64,000 nucleotides of DNA from Flavobacteriales bacterium (GCA_016702645.1 JADJDP010000022.1:47210-111209), one strand, 5' to 3'; counted from the first letter of the stretch, positions 18,640 to 29,472 are shown. A program made the numbers and translations. The notes: generated by a model not told the origin, from the letters alone.

Positions 18640-18896
18640 GTTCCGGCCTCGACGTACTTCAGTCGGAACTTCCCGTTCTTCGATCGAGTCGAGGCTCACT
18701 TCGATCGAAACTCGTCGTACTTCGATCGAGGATCCTCTCACTTCGATCGAAGTTTCTCGTTCTTCGATCAAGTCTTGGCGCACTTCGATCGAAACTCGTC
18801 GTACTTCGATCGAGATCCCTCTCACTCGACCGAAATTTGTTCTTCGACCGAGTCGAGGCTCGATACAGTCGAGGCGCACTTCGATCGAGGAACGGC
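18640..18896. repeat. 21-bp-period array, module A (CTTCGATCGA units)
   Basis: About 12 units of 21 bases, each with CTTCGATCGA followed by a variable part; the core TTCGATCGAA is itself palindromic. Units group into an ~84-base higher-order repeat: the blocks starting near 18672 and 18756 show the same order of variable parts (gttCTTCGATC, caCTTCGATCGAAACT, GTACTTCGATCGA, CTCTCACT). Later units decay. The period equals two helical turns. Reading frames through it give heptads such as TSIETRR but have no convincing start or ribosome site, so it is treated as non-coding. Confidence 0.8.
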
Positions 18897-18994
18897 CCCC
18901 ATCATCCAGTCCGTGACATTTTCCGGAAAGGCCCGTCCACAGGGCCATTCCGAAGGGCGGACGTGGCGCCGAACGCCGCTTGAACACGGCGTGT

Positions 18995-19117
18995 CTCCGT
19001 AATAATACGGAGGCCCTGGTACGTAGAATTACGGATGGTGCTTTCGCAACGCTGGGGGCGGTGCCAACGAACAACGCCACGAACGGGAATTCACCCGCTC
19101 ATTAAATCTTCAACAAC
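18995..19117 (+). promoter_or_regulatory. conserved leader upstream of FnIII gene, module A
   Basis: A hairpin CTCCGT-AATAAT-ACGGAG (18995-19012) is followed by a block (GTAGAATTACGG, TTTCGCAACGCTG, GGGAATTCACCC, TTAAATCTTCA) that is conserved in the same order upstream of the module B FnIII gene (57751-57850). It likely holds the promoter and 5' untranslated region. Confidence 0.6.
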
Positions 19118-19739
19118 ATGAAGACGACGTACACTGTTAAACTGGGCATTTCTGGCCTCACCCCAACGGACCTGGTGAAAAAGGGACGGAACCATGTGAC
19201 CATGATGACCGGCAGCACGCTCTACGACGCCTGTGCCATCGCTGGCCACCATTACCGCAGCGTGCGACCGCTTGGATGCGGCGAACCAAGCCGTGCTCTT
19301 CAACGGCGGCAAGCTGGCCTACACCGAGCGCGACGAGGCGGATAAGGAACTGCGCGACCTGATCAAGGAGCTGGCCGGCTACGTGCAAGCGGTGAGCAAG
19401 GGCGATAAGCCCCAGGTGCAGGACGGCGCGTTCGACGTGGTGGAACCCGGCGAGCCTATCGGCGAGTTGCCGCCGCCGCAGGCACTGGGCAGCAAGCTCA
19501 CCAATATGAGCGGCCGCGTAGCGCTGGATTGGAAGGGCGTGCGCGGTGCGAAGAGCTACCAGGTGTTCATGAGCACCAGCAACGACCCGTTCAAGTGGGA
19601 GCTCACGGCGGTTACCACCAAGAGCCGCCTGGATGTGGACAGCCTGGAGCCGGGTACCTTCTACTGGTTCGCCGTGAGCGCCGTGGGCGCCGCCGGTACC
19701 AGCAGCAAGAGCGATCCCGCGCAGGCCATGGCCGCTTAA
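19118..19739 (+). CDS. fibronectin type III domain protein (module A), frameshifted
   Basis: About 207 residues, no signal peptide. N-terminal domain: MKTTYTVKLGISGLTPTDLV, NHVTMMTG, ACDRLDAANQAVLFNGGKLA and a helical segment KELRDLIKELAGYVQAV. A short linker (EPGEPIGELPPPQ) leads to one FnIII domain (GRVALDWKGVRGAKSYQVFM to FYWFAVSAVGAAGTSSKSDP). Near 19231 two bases (AC) are missing relative to the paralogue at 57128-57750, exactly within TACACGACG, which explains the frame break. The two paralogues are nearly identical. Role unknown; the conserved neighbour is an orphan LuxR-type regulator. Confidence 0.85.
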
Positions 19740-19855
19740 CGACGGCCGCGCGCTACCACGAGCGGGTAGCACCACTTTGCAACAACCCCGGCAGCGATGC
19801 GGGTTGTTCGCTTTGGGCATTCGGGTGTGCGCGCCATGCTGATCATTGCCCACAC

Positions 19856-20217
19856 CGCGATCGTCACACCGGTCGAAGGGTTGGCTGGTGTGGAGGGGAG
19901 CCGGTGTCTCATGAGCGCAGCCCTTTTGAGACACCGGATAGCCGCTCACTCACGCACACTTCTCCGCGCGCGTCTTCCGGTGTGACGTGCGTGGGGGCGC
20001 TACGCGCCATGATGATCGGTGCCCGTACGTGATCGTCACACCGGCCGGAGGGTTGGCAGGTGTGGAGGGGAGCCGGTGTCTCATGAGCTCGGTGGCAATT
20101 ATGAGACACCGGACAGCCGCCTGCCCGCGCACCTCTCACCGCGCGCGTCTTCCGGTGTGACGTGCGTGGGGGCGCTCCGCGCCATGATATTCGGTTCCGG
20201 GACCTGATCGTCACGCC
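19856..20217. repeat. tandem ~172-bp repeat with CCGGTGTCTCAT hairpins
   Basis: Two tandem units with a period of about 172 bases. Each carries an inverted repeat; in the second the arms CCGGTGTCTCAT (20073-20084) and ATGAGACACCGG (20101-20112) are perfect 12-mers, and in the first they lie at 19901-19910 and 19928-19937. Each unit also contains TTCCGGTGTGACG and GGGGCGCT, a core that recurs at about 48300-48355, 48870-48912 and 56190-56243. Non-coding dispersed repeat family filling the gap between the FnIII gene and the M36 gene. Confidence 0.8.
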
Positions 20218-20220
20218 GGC

Positions 20221-23200
20221 CTACGGTGCATTCACCACCACCCGCTCCATGAGCACCTCATGTCCCGTGTCGATACGGACCAGGTGTACGCCGGCAACGG
20301 CGCTGGTGAGTGCGATGCGGCGCAAACCATCCTGCGCGAAAAGCGTGGAGAACGAAACGTTACGACCAAGGGCATCGAACACATCGATGGTGGCATCCTG
20401 CGGCGCATCGATCCACAAGCTGCCGTCGCTCGGGTTCGGGTAGCAGCGCATGCCGGTCTTCTTCCATTCAGCGGCCACGATGGGGCTGTGCTCGGCCGTG
20501 GCATCGCGGTCCACCATGAACAGGCGGTAGTAGTTCGTGCCCGTCGCCGGCGTGCGGTCCAGGAACGCATAGGACGTGGTGGTGAAGGAATTGCCGGCGG
20601 CCGTGAGCGTGCCAATGCGCGACCAGCGCTGTCCGTCGGTGCTGTGCTCCACCTCGAAGCGGTCGCTGTTCTCCTCCGATGCGGTGATCCAATCCACCGA
20701 GATGCCGTCGCTCACGGGTGTCGCGCTCAGGTCCAGCAATTCCACGGGCAAGGTGCTGGTACCGGTCAGCTGCACGTTGTCCATGTAGAACCAGTTGCCG
20801 TACGCATTGATGGCCACGAAGCGGATCTGCACGATCTGCCCGTTGTACGCGCTCACGTCGATCGTCTGTGTTTGCCACTGCGAGCAATTGCTGGGTGCCC
20901 ACGCATTGGTGTTGGCTGCGGTGGTGGCGAGCGCTGTGCCCGCTGCGTAATAAAGCTGGTTCCAACTGGCCCCGCAGTTGTTGCTGATGTCCACGCGGAA
21001 GGCATCATAATACCCCGCGCCGTAGGGTGCGAAGGCACGGTCGAAACGCAAGGTCGAGCCGGTGAGGTTGGCCAAACTGATGCGCGGTGTCACCAAGCGG
21101 TCTTCCTGCCCTACGCCGTTGTAGTTGTAGTGATCGATGGACCACACACGCGACGCGGCGCAATTGATGCCCGTGGGCGTGGAGGTGGTCCACGTGGTAA
21201 GGCCGTCGGGGTTCTCCAAGCGCCAACCCGTGGGCGCGGGAACCGTGGCCACCGCGAGGCCTTCGAGGAAGGGCGCGGTAACGGGCGTGGTGTTGTTCAC
21301 CGTCACGTTCACCACGCTTTGGTCATTGCCGGCAAAGGAATCGCCGCCCAACGCGGTGGACACCGTGACCGTGTGTGCTCCGGCAGCGGCGATCACCAGC
21401 GGTGTTGCGAAGGTGAACGTGGCGCTGGCACCAGAAGCGAGCGTTGCGGTGTAGGTCTCCGTTACCCAACCACCAGCATCCAAGCGGTAGCGAACGGGGA
21501 AATTGCTCTGCGACAGGGAACCGTAGTTGCGCACGGTGGCGCTCACGGTGGTGGTGCCACCGGTGCAATCGATGGTGGCGGAACCGACGGGCGTGAGCAC
21601 CGCGGAAACCCCCACGTTGTTGGGTGCAGGCGTGTCGTAGGCTTCGGTCTGGTCCGTGCGACTGGCCGTGCTGCCCTGGCTGGCGCTCACGCCCAAGCCA
21701 CGCCGTGCGAAGGCGTTCCACATGGTCGCTTGGTGAACACCGCCGTAGAGCGCAGCGTCGGCGTTCAGGATCGCATTGCGTGCGTCCACGAAGCCGGGAT
21801 TGCACGGGGTGAGCTTCATGCCCTCGATCACCAGGTGCATGGCGATGTTGTTGCCGCCGGTGCCATTGTAGATGTCCGGGTCGAAGCCGTAGGTGTTGAT
21901 CAGCTCCCACGTTACCTCCCACAGGATGCTGCACCACACGAAGCCAATGCCGTGGGGTTGTGCGATCGTGCCCGTATTATTGGTGGCAGCGTAGGTGAAG
22001 CTGTTCTGCGCGAAGTCCGTGCTGTACGGTGCTGGACGAATGCCCCCGCCCGTTACACCCTGTCCTAGAACGTAGGTGCCGATACCACGACGGTCGATCC
22101 CCTGATCACCGGGTTCGATCGTCATCATCAGGCCGATCCAATCGCTCCAGCCTTCGCCCATCTGCTCGGCGTTGGTGAGGCAGTTCACGCTGTTGCCCAC
22201 CAGCCGGTTGCTGATGCCGTGGCCGTACTCATGCGCGATGATCCCGTTGTCGAGGTCCCCATCGCGGTTCGGTGTGGTGAGGTTCCACACGTACATCTGC
22301 ATGCGCGGGGTGGCACCGTCAGCAGGTGTTGCGAAGTTGGCGTTGTTGGTTCCGCCACCGTCCTGTGCATCGGCCAGCACATAGTCGTTGCCGGTTCCGC
22401 CGCGCCCGTAATTGTTGCTCTGGAAATTGCCGCTCACTTCATCGAACCCGTACGGGTACCACACGTCGTGGATGATGTTGTTCCAATAGTACAGGTTGGT
22501 GATGGCGGCGTTCTGGTATGTACCCGGTGCACCTCCCAGGTTGATCGCATAGTCGAAATCGAGCGTGGCGCTTGTGGGAGAGGCACCCGTTCCGTTGTTC
22601 CCATTGGCATCCTCCTGTGCCCACACATTGTTACCGCGCGTGATGGTGTACTCGGCCCATTGGCGCCGTTCGTGTCGTTCCATCCGTAGGGCGAAGCGAT
22701 ACCACCAGCGGTCCAGGGTGCATTGCGAAGAGCACGGGCACCGTGGCTCGGGCTTTCCACCGGCATGGGGTACACGTTCAGGTCGTTCGCAACCGCTGGA
22801 GGCGGGAGCGCTTCCGGAGAGGCCTCATGCACATGCATTGCACACGCCGCCTCGTCGAAGGAGCATTGGCTCACCCAATCGTTGCGCTCGAGTTCCGCGC
22901 CCGTCACCGCGTCGATCCGCACGTTCCACCAGTGCGCTCCGTCCTGCATGTAATGGTTCACGTTCCACACCAGGCGCAGTCCATCGCCGATGGGCAATAG
23001 GTAGAGCTTCACTTCCACTTCCTGTTCGCCCAACGCGCTGCCGTCGAAGCGTACCACCCGTCCGCCATCCGAAGTGCCGACCTGCTCCGGTACGGGAACA
23101 CCGGGAAGCGTGTTGGCCAGCACAGTGCTCAATGCCTGTGCAGCGGTGATCGCAGGGGTCACCGTGTTCACGCGCTTGGCAAGGCGCGCTTGTCCGCCAT

Positions 23201-23480
23201 TGTGGAATGCGATCAGCCCGCCATCCGCACTGCGGTGTACCGCAATGTCACCGTTCCACACCTCGATACCCTGCCATTTCTGGATGAGGTGGGTGTGGCG
23301 GATGCTGCCGCTGGTGTAATCCTTCTTCACCACCAGATCCCCGAGATCTTCCGCAGCGAAACCCAGTTGGGTGAGTTGTCGGTGCGCAATGGAGCGCGCT
23401 TCGTCCCCTTGGTCTTGGGCGATCGCCACGACCGAACAAACCACGAGGGTGGGAAGCAAAAGGAGGAGCCGACGGAACAT
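20221..23480 (-). CDS. M36 (fungalysin-type) metallopeptidase with T9SS C-terminal domain, frameshifted
   Basis: Secreted zinc protease of about 1,085 residues. A signal peptide starts at 23480 (MFRRLLLLLPTLVVCSVVAI), then an FTP-like propeptide. The catalytic domain has IIAHEYGHGISNRLVGN (HExxH) and the downstream Glu in NAEQMGEGWSDW. Middle beta domains of CARDB type follow (NVGVSAVLTPVGSATIDCTG), then a jelly-roll-like domain (IDVSAYNGQIVQIRFVAIN). The end CYPNPSDGSLWID to VHLVRIDTGHEVLMERVVV is a type IX secretion sorting domain. A frame change near 22660 splits the propeptide from the catalytic domain; YGWNDTNGANGAEYTITRGN restores the reading. Confidence 0.92.
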
Positions 23481-23563
23481 GGCCTTGGAAATGCGGACCG
23501 AAAGTACCTAAGGCCGAGGAGGAAAGCAACGCGCTCGACGCATGGTGCCCAACACCCGACGAA

Positions 23564-24962
23564 CTACCAAGGCACCATGCTGGCCGCCAGGGCCAGGAAG
23601 ACCATCCCGGCCCCGATCAGCAGCACCATCAGCTTCCCGATCCAGCGGAGCCACACGCCGAAGGGAACGCCTGCGATGCCAGCACCCCAGGACCCCACTG
23701 GTGGGCATGATGAAGTTGGACAGGCCGTCGCCCAATTGGAAGGCGATCACCGCTGCCTGACGTGGTATGTGGAGAAGGTCGGCCAAGGGTGTCATGATCG
23801 GCATGGTCAACGCTGCCTGGCCACTGCCGCTGGGCACGAAGAAGTTGATGGCGAACTGCACCAGGAACATCAGCTGGGCGGAGACGCCCGAGGGCAATCC
23901 ACTGATGCTGCTGCTGAGGCCGAAGAGCACGGTGTCCACGATGCGGCCCTCCTGCATGACGATGAGCACGCTGCGACTGAGGCCGATGAGCAAGGCCGCC
24001 ACCACCATGTCCTTTGCACCCCCCGCGAACGCCCGGGCCGCCGTGTTCGCACCCACGCCACCGATGACTGCTGCGGCGATGCCCATGGCGATGAACAGTC
24101 CGGCGATCTCCTCGATGTACCAATCGTAGGAGTTGACGCCAACGACGAGCAGGATGAGGGTGAACGCGAAGAGCAGCAGCACCGCGATGCGACGGCCGGT
24201 GAGCGCTTGTTCCACCAGTTCGCCATGCTCGATGCCGTTGCGCGGAAGTCCGTGAAGCACGCTGTTCCTCGGGTCGCGTTCCACACGCGCCGCGTAGCGC
24301 ATCACGAATGCCGTGGCGATCGCCGTGAGCACGGCCCACATCGCCATGCGGAATTCCCAGCCGCTGAACAACGGCAGTTCGCTCAAGCTCTGCGCGATAC
24401 CCACCGTGAACGGATTGAACGCGGCACCCGCGAAGCCCACGCCGGCCCCGATGAACGGGATGGCCACGCCCACCAAGGTGTCCCAGCCCATGCTCTTCGC
24501 CAGTGGAATGGTGATCATCAGGAAAACGAGCACCTCCTCGCTCATGCCGAAGGTGTTGCCGCCGATGCTGAAGACCAGCATGAGCAACGGGATCACGAAC
24601 CGTCGCAGTGCGGGCCGGTCCCTGGCCATGCGCAACACACGGAACAGCATGGCATCGATGGCTCCGGTGGCGTTGAGCACGGCGAATGCACCGCCGATGA
24701 GGAGCGCGAACGCCATGATCATAGCGGCGTCCGGATCGGTCATGCCCTTGAGGGGTGCGGTGAAGAAACCCCACCACGGGACGGGTGCTGGCTCCACTGC
24801 GTGGTAGGTGCCCGCTACCACCACCGTGCGCGTGCCCACTTGTTGCCGGTCGAAAGCCCCAGCAGGAACGAGCCATGTGAGCCCCACTGCAAGGAGGAGC
24901 ACCACGGTGATGATCAAAATGGCATCGGGGGCGCGAGGACCGCTGCGAAGTGTGGTTGACAC
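23564..24962 (-). CDS. YfcC-family transporter, frameshifted at C-terminus
   Basis: Inner-membrane transporter of about 465 residues with a dozen hydrophobic segments, of the YfcC/DcuC-like family (C4-dicarboxylates or basic amino acids). Seen: LTWLVPAGAFDR near the N-terminus, VIPLLMLVFSIGGNTFGMSE, AIPFIGAGVGFAGAAFNPFT and FFVPSGSGQAALTMPIMTPL, all family hallmarks. Near 23690 the frame shifts; the natural end reads VLLIGAGMVFLALAASMVPW with a stop at 23564. Divergent from the S9 peptidase gene, so peptide or amino-acid use is a reasonable context. Substrate not assignable. Confidence 0.85.
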
Positions 24963-25073
24963 GCATGAAATATAGCCGCCGTGCAGGAGCGATCGGATGC
25001 CGCGCAGTATTGCCGATCAGGATCGTATCATTGCTCGATCCCTGTTCATTCAGCGCAACGGGGACCGATCACC

Positions 25074-27187
25074 ATGCACCGAACCAACCGCCGCGCGCTC
25101 TTCGCGATCTTCCCAATTGCTCTCTTGTGCAGCCCGCTCATTGCGCAAACAAACCTGTCCCGAGCCGGTGGAGGAACACCCTTCACCTACGAGCACATGC
25201 TCATGCTCGATCGTATCAGCGGCTTGAGCGTGGATCCTAGTGGACGCTATGCGCTCTTCAACGTGCGCGCCACCGATATGGAGAAGAACAAGGGGGTCTC
25301 CACGCTTTGGATCAAGGACCTCACCGCGCCAGCAACGCCCGAAGTGAAGCTCGGCGTGAGCGAAGGGGGAGCCAGTGATGCGCAGTGGGCGCCCGATGGA
25401 CAGAGCTTCTACTTCTTGTCATCGCGCGGCAAGGACGGCACTACGCAAGTGTGGAAGTCGGATGTGAGCGGTGCGACGGCCGAGCAGGTCACGCGCTTGC
25501 CATTGGACGTGGGCGCCTACCGCATTGCTCCCGATGGAAAGGGCCTTGTGGTATCGCTGGCTGTTTTCCCGGAATGCAAGGGCGACGAGATCGCATGCAC
25601 GTTGAAGAAGAACGCCGAGCGCGCAGAGAACAAGGCGAGCGGCACCGTGTACACCAAGCTCTTCGTGCGCCACTGGGATACCTGGGCCGATGGTACACGC
25701 AACCACTTGTTCTACCTCCCGCTCAACGGGCCGCTTTCGATCCCCGTTGCATTGACCGATGGTTACGATGGCGACGTGCCTTCGAAACCCTTTGGGGGAA
25801 ACGAGGATTTTTCCATCTCCCCCGATTCCAGGACGGTGTATTTCGCGGCACGCGAAGCCGGGCGCACGGAGCCATGGAGCACCAACTTCGATGTGTACAG
25901 CGTGCCTATCACCGGCGGTGCGCTCACGAATTTGACGGCAACGAACAAGGCATGGGATGCGAGCCCGCGCATGTCGCCGGACGGGAAGACGCTCGCCTAC
26001 AAGGCCATGAAGCGTCCGGGTTTCGAAGCCGATCGCTTCGAATTGCAGCTGCGCGATATCGCCACGGGCAAAGTCACGCCGCTGGCTGCAACATGGGACC
26101 GCAGTGTGGACGACTTCGCATGGAGCCGCGATGGCAAGAGCATTTACGCGGTGGCTGCTGATGTGGGCAGGACGCGTCTCTTCAAGATCGATGTGAAGAC
26201 CGGCGCTGTGACGCCCCTTTCAAAAGATGGCCACATGGACGCTTTCCAAGAGACAGCGAAGGGATTCGTCTTCTTGAAGAGCGGACTGAACAGTCCGGCG
26301 CAGTTGTATGCTTCCGCCGCGAAAGCAACGATGATCGACGAGGGAGCAACGAACCTCACATCGGTGAACGAGGTCTTGAAGAAGATGGAGTTCGGTGCGT
26401 TCGAGCAGTTCAGCTTCAAGGGCTGGAACGATGAAACGGTGCATGGTTACGTGGTGAAGCCAGCAGGTTATGTGGAAGGAAGGAAATACCCTGTCGCATT
26501 CCTGATCCACGGTGGTCCGCAAGGCAGCTTCGGTGATGGCTGGTCGTTCCGCTGGAATCCGCAGACCTATGCGGGGGCCGGATATGCGGTGGTGATGATC
26601 GACTTCCACGGAAGCACGGGTTATGGTCAAGCGTTCTGCGATGCGATCAGCACGCACTGGGGCGATCGTCCTTTGGAGGACCTGCAGAAGGGATGGGCGT
26701 ACGCGTTGAAGACCTACTCGTTCCTGGATGGTGATCGCGCTGCCGCATTGGGCGCTTCTTACGGCGGCTTCATGGTGAACTGGATCGCCGGCAAATGGAA
26801 GGCGCCATGGAAATGCCTCGTCTCGCACAACGGGTGTTCGAGGCGCGCAGCATGGGCTACACCACCGAAGAGATGTGGTTCGAGGATTGGGAGCAGGGCG
26901 TTTCGGTCTACGATTCACCGGCCACCTACGACACCTTCAATCCGGCCTTGCAGGTGAAGGAGTGGTCGGTACCCATGCTCGTGATCCACTCGGACAAGGA
27001 CTACCGCATTCCCATTGAGCAAGGCATCGGCATTTTCACCGCGCTGCAAGCAAGGGGCATCGAGTCACAATTCCTGCGCTTCCCGGATGAGAACCATTGG
27101 GTGCTGAAACCACAGAACTCCATGATGTGGCACAAGACGGTGTTCGATTGGCTGGATGGCCATATCGGAGCAGGGGCGAAGAACTGA
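25074..27187 (+). CDS. S9-family prolyl oligopeptidase-type peptidase, frameshifted
   Basis: Exported serine peptidase (dipeptidyl/acylaminoacyl peptidase type), about 705 residues. Signal peptide from the ATG at 25074 (ALFAIFPIALLCSPLIAQ). Beta-propeller blades with SPDSRTVYFAAR and SPDGKTLAYKAM (about 50-430) gate the alpha/beta-hydrolase domain. The catalytic Ser lies in AALGASYGGFMVNW, Asp in VIHSDKDYRIPIEQG and His in PDENHWVLKPQN. A frame change near 26830, after CLVSHNG, is repaired by VFEARSMGYTTEEMWFED. Likely periplasmic peptide degradation. Confidence 0.92.
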
Positions 27188-27193
27188 CGCGAG

Positions 27194-27574
27194 TTACTTC
27201 CGGCCCGCCGCTTCCACCATCGCTGCGGTCACCTTCGGTGCATTGCCGATGAAGATCTGGCTAGCCTGCCCCGGGCTCGACCCGGGGATGATCATCACCG
27301 GACGTTTCAGGAAGGTGTATTCCTCCAGGATGTACTTGCGGTAGTCCTTCTCGGTGAGCGTCATCTTGCCCAGGCCAAGCGCGCGGTATTTCAAAGCGAT
27401 GCGGCTGAAGAGCGCCTCGTAGCTGCCCGCGAGCTTCTTCATGTCGTCGAGCTCCTTGGCCGTGATCGGATCACCCTTGATCTCGCGCATCGAGAAGCTC
27501 TTGAGGTTCGGGATCTCCTTGAGGATGCGCTCGCAGGTGCTGCAAGTGCCGAGGTAATAGATGATGCGGGGCAT
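27194..27574 (-). CDS. ArsC-family (arsenate reductase-like) protein
   Basis: Thioredoxin-fold protein of 126 residues. The N-terminus IIYYLGTCSTCERILKE has the redox site C-x-x-C where ArsC/Spx proteins carry C-x5-R or C-x-x-C. The mid-region SRIALKYRALGLGKMTLTEK and the C-terminal EEYTFLKRPVMI match the ArsC/YffB family. Biochemical role uncertain: some members reduce arsenate and many are uncharacterised oxidoreductases. It is convergent with the S9 peptidase, with a 6-base gap. Confidence 0.85.
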   Translation of the reverse strand: MPRIIYYLGTCSTCERILKEIPNLKSFSMREIKGDPITAKELDDMKKLAGSYEALFSRIALKYRALGLGKMTLTEKDYRKYILEEYTFLKRPVMIIPGSSPGQASQIFIGNAPKVTAAMVEAAGRK

Positions 27575-27622
27575 GAGATCAGAATTCCGCGCTCTTCGGC
27601 ATCTGCGGGAATTGGGCCAGCA

Positions 27623-28214
27623 TTACCGTCGAGCTTTAAGATGAGAGACCACTTCGCGAATGATATGCTCCTGTGTTTCGGTGCGCTCTTGGCACCTCAA
27701 TGCCCAGCCACGTCCAGGATGCAGCGTATCCCACCGAGGACGAAGACCGGCATATCGACCCTTGCCCGGATCGTGGTTGCCAAACCCGTCGATCAAGTTG
27801 TTCCAAAGCGGACCGAAGCGGGCGATCACCAGCGCTTCACCTAGAGGGATCCAGATGTCGTCCACCACGAGGTAGCGACAATGGGTCTTCGATCCGGAGA
27901 TTACTGGCGGCACGGATGCTCTCTGCATGTTCTTTCAATCGCTTGTACAGCACACTGCCCGGGTTCTGGTCAAGTCCGACATCGCCCTTCGCGCACCGCC
28001 GGAACGGCCTGCCCACATACCGGCACTTCGCGTTCGCCCTTGACCGAACGCAAATCCCCGTAGCGGGAAATTGCCTGATAGTAGATGGCGTAAACGCCAG
28101 CCCATTGAACGCCAACTCGCCAAGCGATTCCAGTTCTTTGGTCAACAGCGCTTCGGCAACACTGGCACCAAGATTCGTCTTGTCGAGTGGGTTGTAGACG
28201 TGCTCTTTCTTCAT
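27623..28214 (-). CDS. Eco29kI-type GIY-YIG restriction endonuclease, frameshifted
   Basis: Type II restriction enzyme, about 200 residues. Start MKKEHVYNPLDKTNLGASVA; the GIY-YIG core is read across two frame changes as AGVYAIYYQAISRYGD and a YVGRPFRR segment. Then LYKRLKEHAESIRAASNLRI, YLVVDDIWIPLGEALVIARF, NNLIDGFGNHDPGKGR and RWDTLHPGRGWA, all strongly family-like. Frame changes lie near 28090, 28020 and 27890. The ATG overlaps the methyltransferase stop (ATGA). Eco29kI itself recognises CCGCGG; the same specificity is only an expectation. Confidence 0.88.
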
Positions 28215-29399
28215 CCGGCTCTACGAAGAACGGGATTGCGCAATCGTTCCTCCTTGGCCGAAAGTAATTGCAGCGCAACGGACGATCCGACAATCTGTGC
28301 CAATCGCACAGGTACCGCGTTACCCAATTGCCGCATCGTCTCCGTCCATGAGCCATGAAAAAGGTATCCATCCGGGAATGTCTGAGACGCGCACTTTCGC
28401 ACCGTGAAATACCGATAGTGCCACTGGGACGCTATCATGTTTTCGCCTCCTGGCACGCCATGATCACCAGCCTTCAAAGTCTTAGCTGGAAGATCCAGTA
28501 GGCTGCCTGTGTGGCCTGGGTATGGCTTCGCCCCCGGTTGGAAGTTGTGGTTGAGGAGTGTCCTAGCCGCTTTGCTGCGGGGGTCGGGTAGGTCGCCGAT
28601 GGCATCGCGTACCGTGCGCCATGGTCGCATTCCACAGGAGGTGTTCTTCGCGAGTCGCCTCACGTCATCCTTCACTCGAACGAGATGTTTCTCACGCTCG
28701 ACGGCCTTTGCCCCGTGCTCCCTCCAATAATCTCCTGTCACGAACTGATGTTCTATCATTGCATCATGAATGCGGCCCGGGAACGACCATTGCTGCCCAC
28801 TGTCACCCGGAAACCCACAATGAATACGCGCTCGCGCACTTGTGGTATGCCATAGTCCGCTGCGTTCAATAAGCGCGCGACCACGTTGAGCACAGGCCGC
28901 TCTTGCTCCCGCTAGTGCGTTGCTGTTCCAGACGGGCAAGGTGCTCCAGCCACGATTCGTTCTTCCGGATTACGACCTCCGGGAATGACAACTGCAGTTG
29001 GATGTATTGGAAGTAGTTCGCGAACGCGCCGCGCGTGATCCCTTTGACGTTCTCGAAGATGAATGCCGCCGGTTTCAATTCACGAACCGCACGCACCGCC
29101 GTGGGGAACATGTCCCGAGCATCGTTGTATGCCCTGTGCTTGCCACCAAGCGAGAAGGGTTGGCAAGGAGGTCCGCCGGAAACAAGCTCTACCTCTCCGA
29201 GTGATGAATAGTCGAATTCGTTCGCATCGATGTGATGGACCTTCCAGTTCTGCACTAAAGGGAATCCCAACGCTTGGTTGTGTCGAATCGTGTCACAGCA
29301 CCACTTGTCCCACTCCACAACAGCGGCTGGCTCAAAACCAGCTAGGTCGAGACCCAAACCGAGGCCACCGCCTCCCGCGAAGAGTTCAAGTGATCTCAT
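28211..29399 (-). CDS. DNA (cytosine-5-)-methyltransferase of the Eco29kI-type RM system, frameshifted
   Basis: C5-cytosine methyltransferase, about 395 residues. Motif I: LELFAGGGGLGLGLDLAGF; motif IV with the catalytic cysteine: SGGPPCQPFSLGGKH; motif VI: FIFENVKGI. Near 28870 and 28750 the frame changes; between them NAADYGIPQVRERVFIVGFR (motif VIII) is readable. The C-terminal half has IEHQFVTGDYWREHGAKAVE, and the last motifs MRQLGNAVPVRLAQIVG (motif X). Methylation by this enzyme should protect the host from the adjacent endonuclease. A perfect 20-bp palindrome lies 54 bases upstream of the start. Confidence 0.92.
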
Positions 29400-29452
29400 T
29401 TGTTCATTACGTCAGGTTTTACGTCAATGCTCGAATGGCAACATACGATCGG

Positions 29453-29472
29453 CGGGGTGATATATCACCCCG
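29453..29472. promoter_or_regulatory. perfect 20-bp palindrome upstream of the C5 methyltransferase
   Basis: CGGGGTGATATATCACCCCG is a perfect palindrome between the methyltransferase start (29399) and the asnS stop (29522). Placement suggests an operator controlling the RM operon, perhaps autoregulation by the methyltransferase, since no controller-protein gene is visible; a terminator for asnS is the alternative. Confidence 0.6.

Noticed and set aside
18635..18916. Open frames through the module A array encoding heptad peptides (TSIETRR type)
   Set aside because: Frames are open on both strands because of the repeat composition. There is no ribosome site or signal, and the coding strand would differ from that of module B.
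27601..28200. Homing endonuclease interpretation of the GIY-YIG protein
   Set aside because: The DIWIPLGE, DGFGNHDPGKGR and WDTLHPGR motifs and the adjacent C5 methyltransferase fit the Eco29kI restriction family instead.
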